A DNA stretch of 13,910 nucleotides, taken from assembly GCA_000996605.1 (NCBI GenBank), contig LCOP01000010.1:1-13910 (forward strand), in the 5' to 3' direction. Under the pieces are notes generated by a model that was given only the letters and a program-made list of their open reading frames with translations, had not been told where the DNA came from and did no database searches. Below, one piece after another: positions 13,267-13,910 of this stretch (positions are counted from its first letter, which is position 1; every line of letters begins with the position of its first letter). Origin of the DNA: Parcubacteria group bacterium GW2011_GWA1_47_8 (lineage in GTDB: Bacteria > Patescibacteriota > Minisyncoccia > Phycocordibacterales > UBA1550). A program made the position numbers and the translations under genes.

Positions 13267-13722
13267 ATGAAGTCCACCAACTTTTCAGTAACGAAAGAAT
13301 TGTCGGGGAAGCTCGGACGGATGGGGGTGCTCGAAACGCCGCACGGGATGATCAACACCCCCGCTTTTGTCACCGTGGGGACTAAGGCGACGGTGAAGTC
13401 GCTCACGCCCGAACAGGTCGCGAGCTTGGGTGCCCAGGTCGTGCTTGCCAATACCTATCATCTCTATCTTGAGCCGGGAGAAAAAATTTTGCACGATGCC
13501 GGAGGACTGCATAAATTCATGCAGTGGCACGGGCCTACGATGACTGACTCGGGGGGCTTCCAAATATTTTCACTCGGTGCGGCATTTGGGAAAAAGACGG
13601 GGAAGTTGGCGGATACCTCGCCCTGGGCGGGATACTCCGCAAGGGCCAGCGTTACGCCATCGCTTGCCACAAAGGACGCTTTGCCGTCCTCGACTTCGAT
13701 TTGGAGGGTGTCAAGAGGCTGA
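13267..13722 (+). CDS. tgt: tRNA-guanine transglycosylase (queuosine), truncated at about 13596
   Basis: Tgt exchanges guanine-34 for preQ1 in GUN-anticodon tRNAs. Residues 1-110 are typical: TPHGMINTPAFVTVGTKATV (24-43), ANTYHLYLEPGEKILHDAGG (61-80) and MTDSGGFQIFSLGAAFGKK (92-110), with catalytic D94. The family length is about 370-390 aa. After GKK (codon end 13596) the frame gives about 40 residues with no resemblance to Tgt, ending at 13722. The nucleophile Asp and the CxCxxC zinc site are lost, so this product cannot be active. No other plus-strand frame resumes Tgt. The sequence past the break is the antisense of a clamp gene. Confidence 0.85.
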   Translation: MKSTNFSVTKELSGKLGRMGVLETPHGMINTPAFVTVGTKATVKSLTPEQVASLGAQVVLANTYHLYLEPGEKILHDAGGLHKFMQWHGPTMTDSGGFQIFSLGAAFGKKTGKLADTSPWAGYSARASVTPSLATKDALPSSTSIWRVSRG

Positions 13723-13910
13723 CACCCGCCGTTGGCGGTTCGCCCATCTTTCGCGGCGAACTTGCAGAGCCAGGCGAGAACGTCAGCGGGGATAGCGACG
13801 GTGACGCCCTCGCCCTCCAGGTAGGCGGGTACAGCGGGGAATTCGCCTGCGTCAATGCCTTTGAGTTCCGCTATTTTGGCAAGATTTGTAGCCGGATCGA
13901 TGCCTAGAAC
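13464..13910 (-). CDS. DNA polymerase III beta subunit (sliding clamp) fragment, partial
   Basis: The minus strand is open from the window edge (13910) to a stop at 13464. From 13910 to about 13597 it reads as the end of domain 1 and domain 2 of a DnaN clamp: GIDAGEFPAVP (the usual D-x-EFP-x-xP), TVAIPADVLAWLCKFAAKDG (IPA-x-VL helix) and LDTLQIEVEDGKASFVASDG, then VTLAL (the usual ATDGHRLA strand turn, with Val-Thr for His-Arg). ANFPVFFP then runs into the antisense of tgt, so the last 40 or so residues are not clamp. Codons are much richer in third-position G/C than neighbouring genes (GCC, GGC, CTC, GTC, CCC). This points to another source: a phage, a mobile element or another organism's contig. 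Confidence 0.6.
   Translation of the reverse strand, partial: VLGIDPATNLAKIAELKGIDAGEFPAVPAYLEGEGVTVAIPADVLAWLCKFAAKDGRTANGGCQPLDTLQIEVEDGKASFVASDGVTLALAEYPAQGEVSANFPVFFPNAAPSENIWKPPESVIVGPCHCMNLCSPPASCKIFSPGSR

Noticed and set aside
13706..13740. GGGTGTCA/TGACACCC hairpin and CCGCC/GGCGG hairpin
   Set aside because: Both fall inside the open clamp frame, are short, and have no T run; likely coding sequence by-product.
1..13910. CRISPR array, tRNA or rRNA genes, insertion sequence
   Set aside because: No regularly spaced repeats with unique spacers, no cloverleaf or rRNA segment recognised, and no transposase motif in any frame.

Overview
The window reads as chromosome of a Candidate Phyla Radiation (Patescibacteria) bacterium, most likely of the Parcubacteria kind. 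This is inference: no rRNA or other marker gene is present. The reasons are small, tightly packed genes, almost no Shine-Dalgarno sequences, -10 boxes sitting directly before start codons, short basal versions of enzymes, a membrane-anchored M15 peptidase with a coiled coil, and a compact polyglucan and pentose-phosphate gene set. TGA and TAA both end genes, so the code looks standard.

Left part (1-4480). Two direct repeats lead into a membrane-anchored D,D-carboxypeptidase (VanY/M15 type). A small minus-strand membrane-protein gene with a probable frameshift follows, then a minus-strand SAM methyltransferase. A perfect 42-bp palindrome separates it from a divergent SpoU-type 2'-O-ribose methyltransferase (RlmB-like). 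That gene is followed by a DgkA-type lipid kinase and a convergent RluF-like pseudouridine synthase. Region 4047-4514 has no intact gene. It holds the RluF-like promoter under an inverted repeat, a clearly broken small gene (one in-frame TGA and one lost base) and the promoter of the next gene.

Middle and right part (4515-13018). Seven plus-strand genes form a carbon island: a glycogen-synthase-like glycosyltransferase, a GH57 amylase-type enzyme, a GH15 glucoamylase, glucose-6-phosphate dehydrogenase (zwf), a short-form 6-phosphogluconate dehydrogenase (gnd), a cyclase-family metal hydrolase and a ROK sugar kinase. Neither glycoside hydrolase has an export signal. The simplest reading is intracellular polyglucan made and broken down to glucose, phosphorylated by the ROK kinase and oxidised to ribulose 5-phosphate. 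The lactonase step (pgl) is the only one without a recognised enzyme, and the cyclase-family hydrolase sits where it would be expected.

End (13019-13910). An intergenic stretch carries a 26-bp tandem repeat and a long inverted repeat before tgt (queuosine tRNA-guanine transglycosylase). tgt breaks off after about 110 residues, near 13596. From there the minus strand encodes a GC-rich piece of a DNA polymerase III sliding clamp (DnaN domain 2), open to the window edge. This is either a genuine insertion or rearrangement, or a chimeric assembly join.
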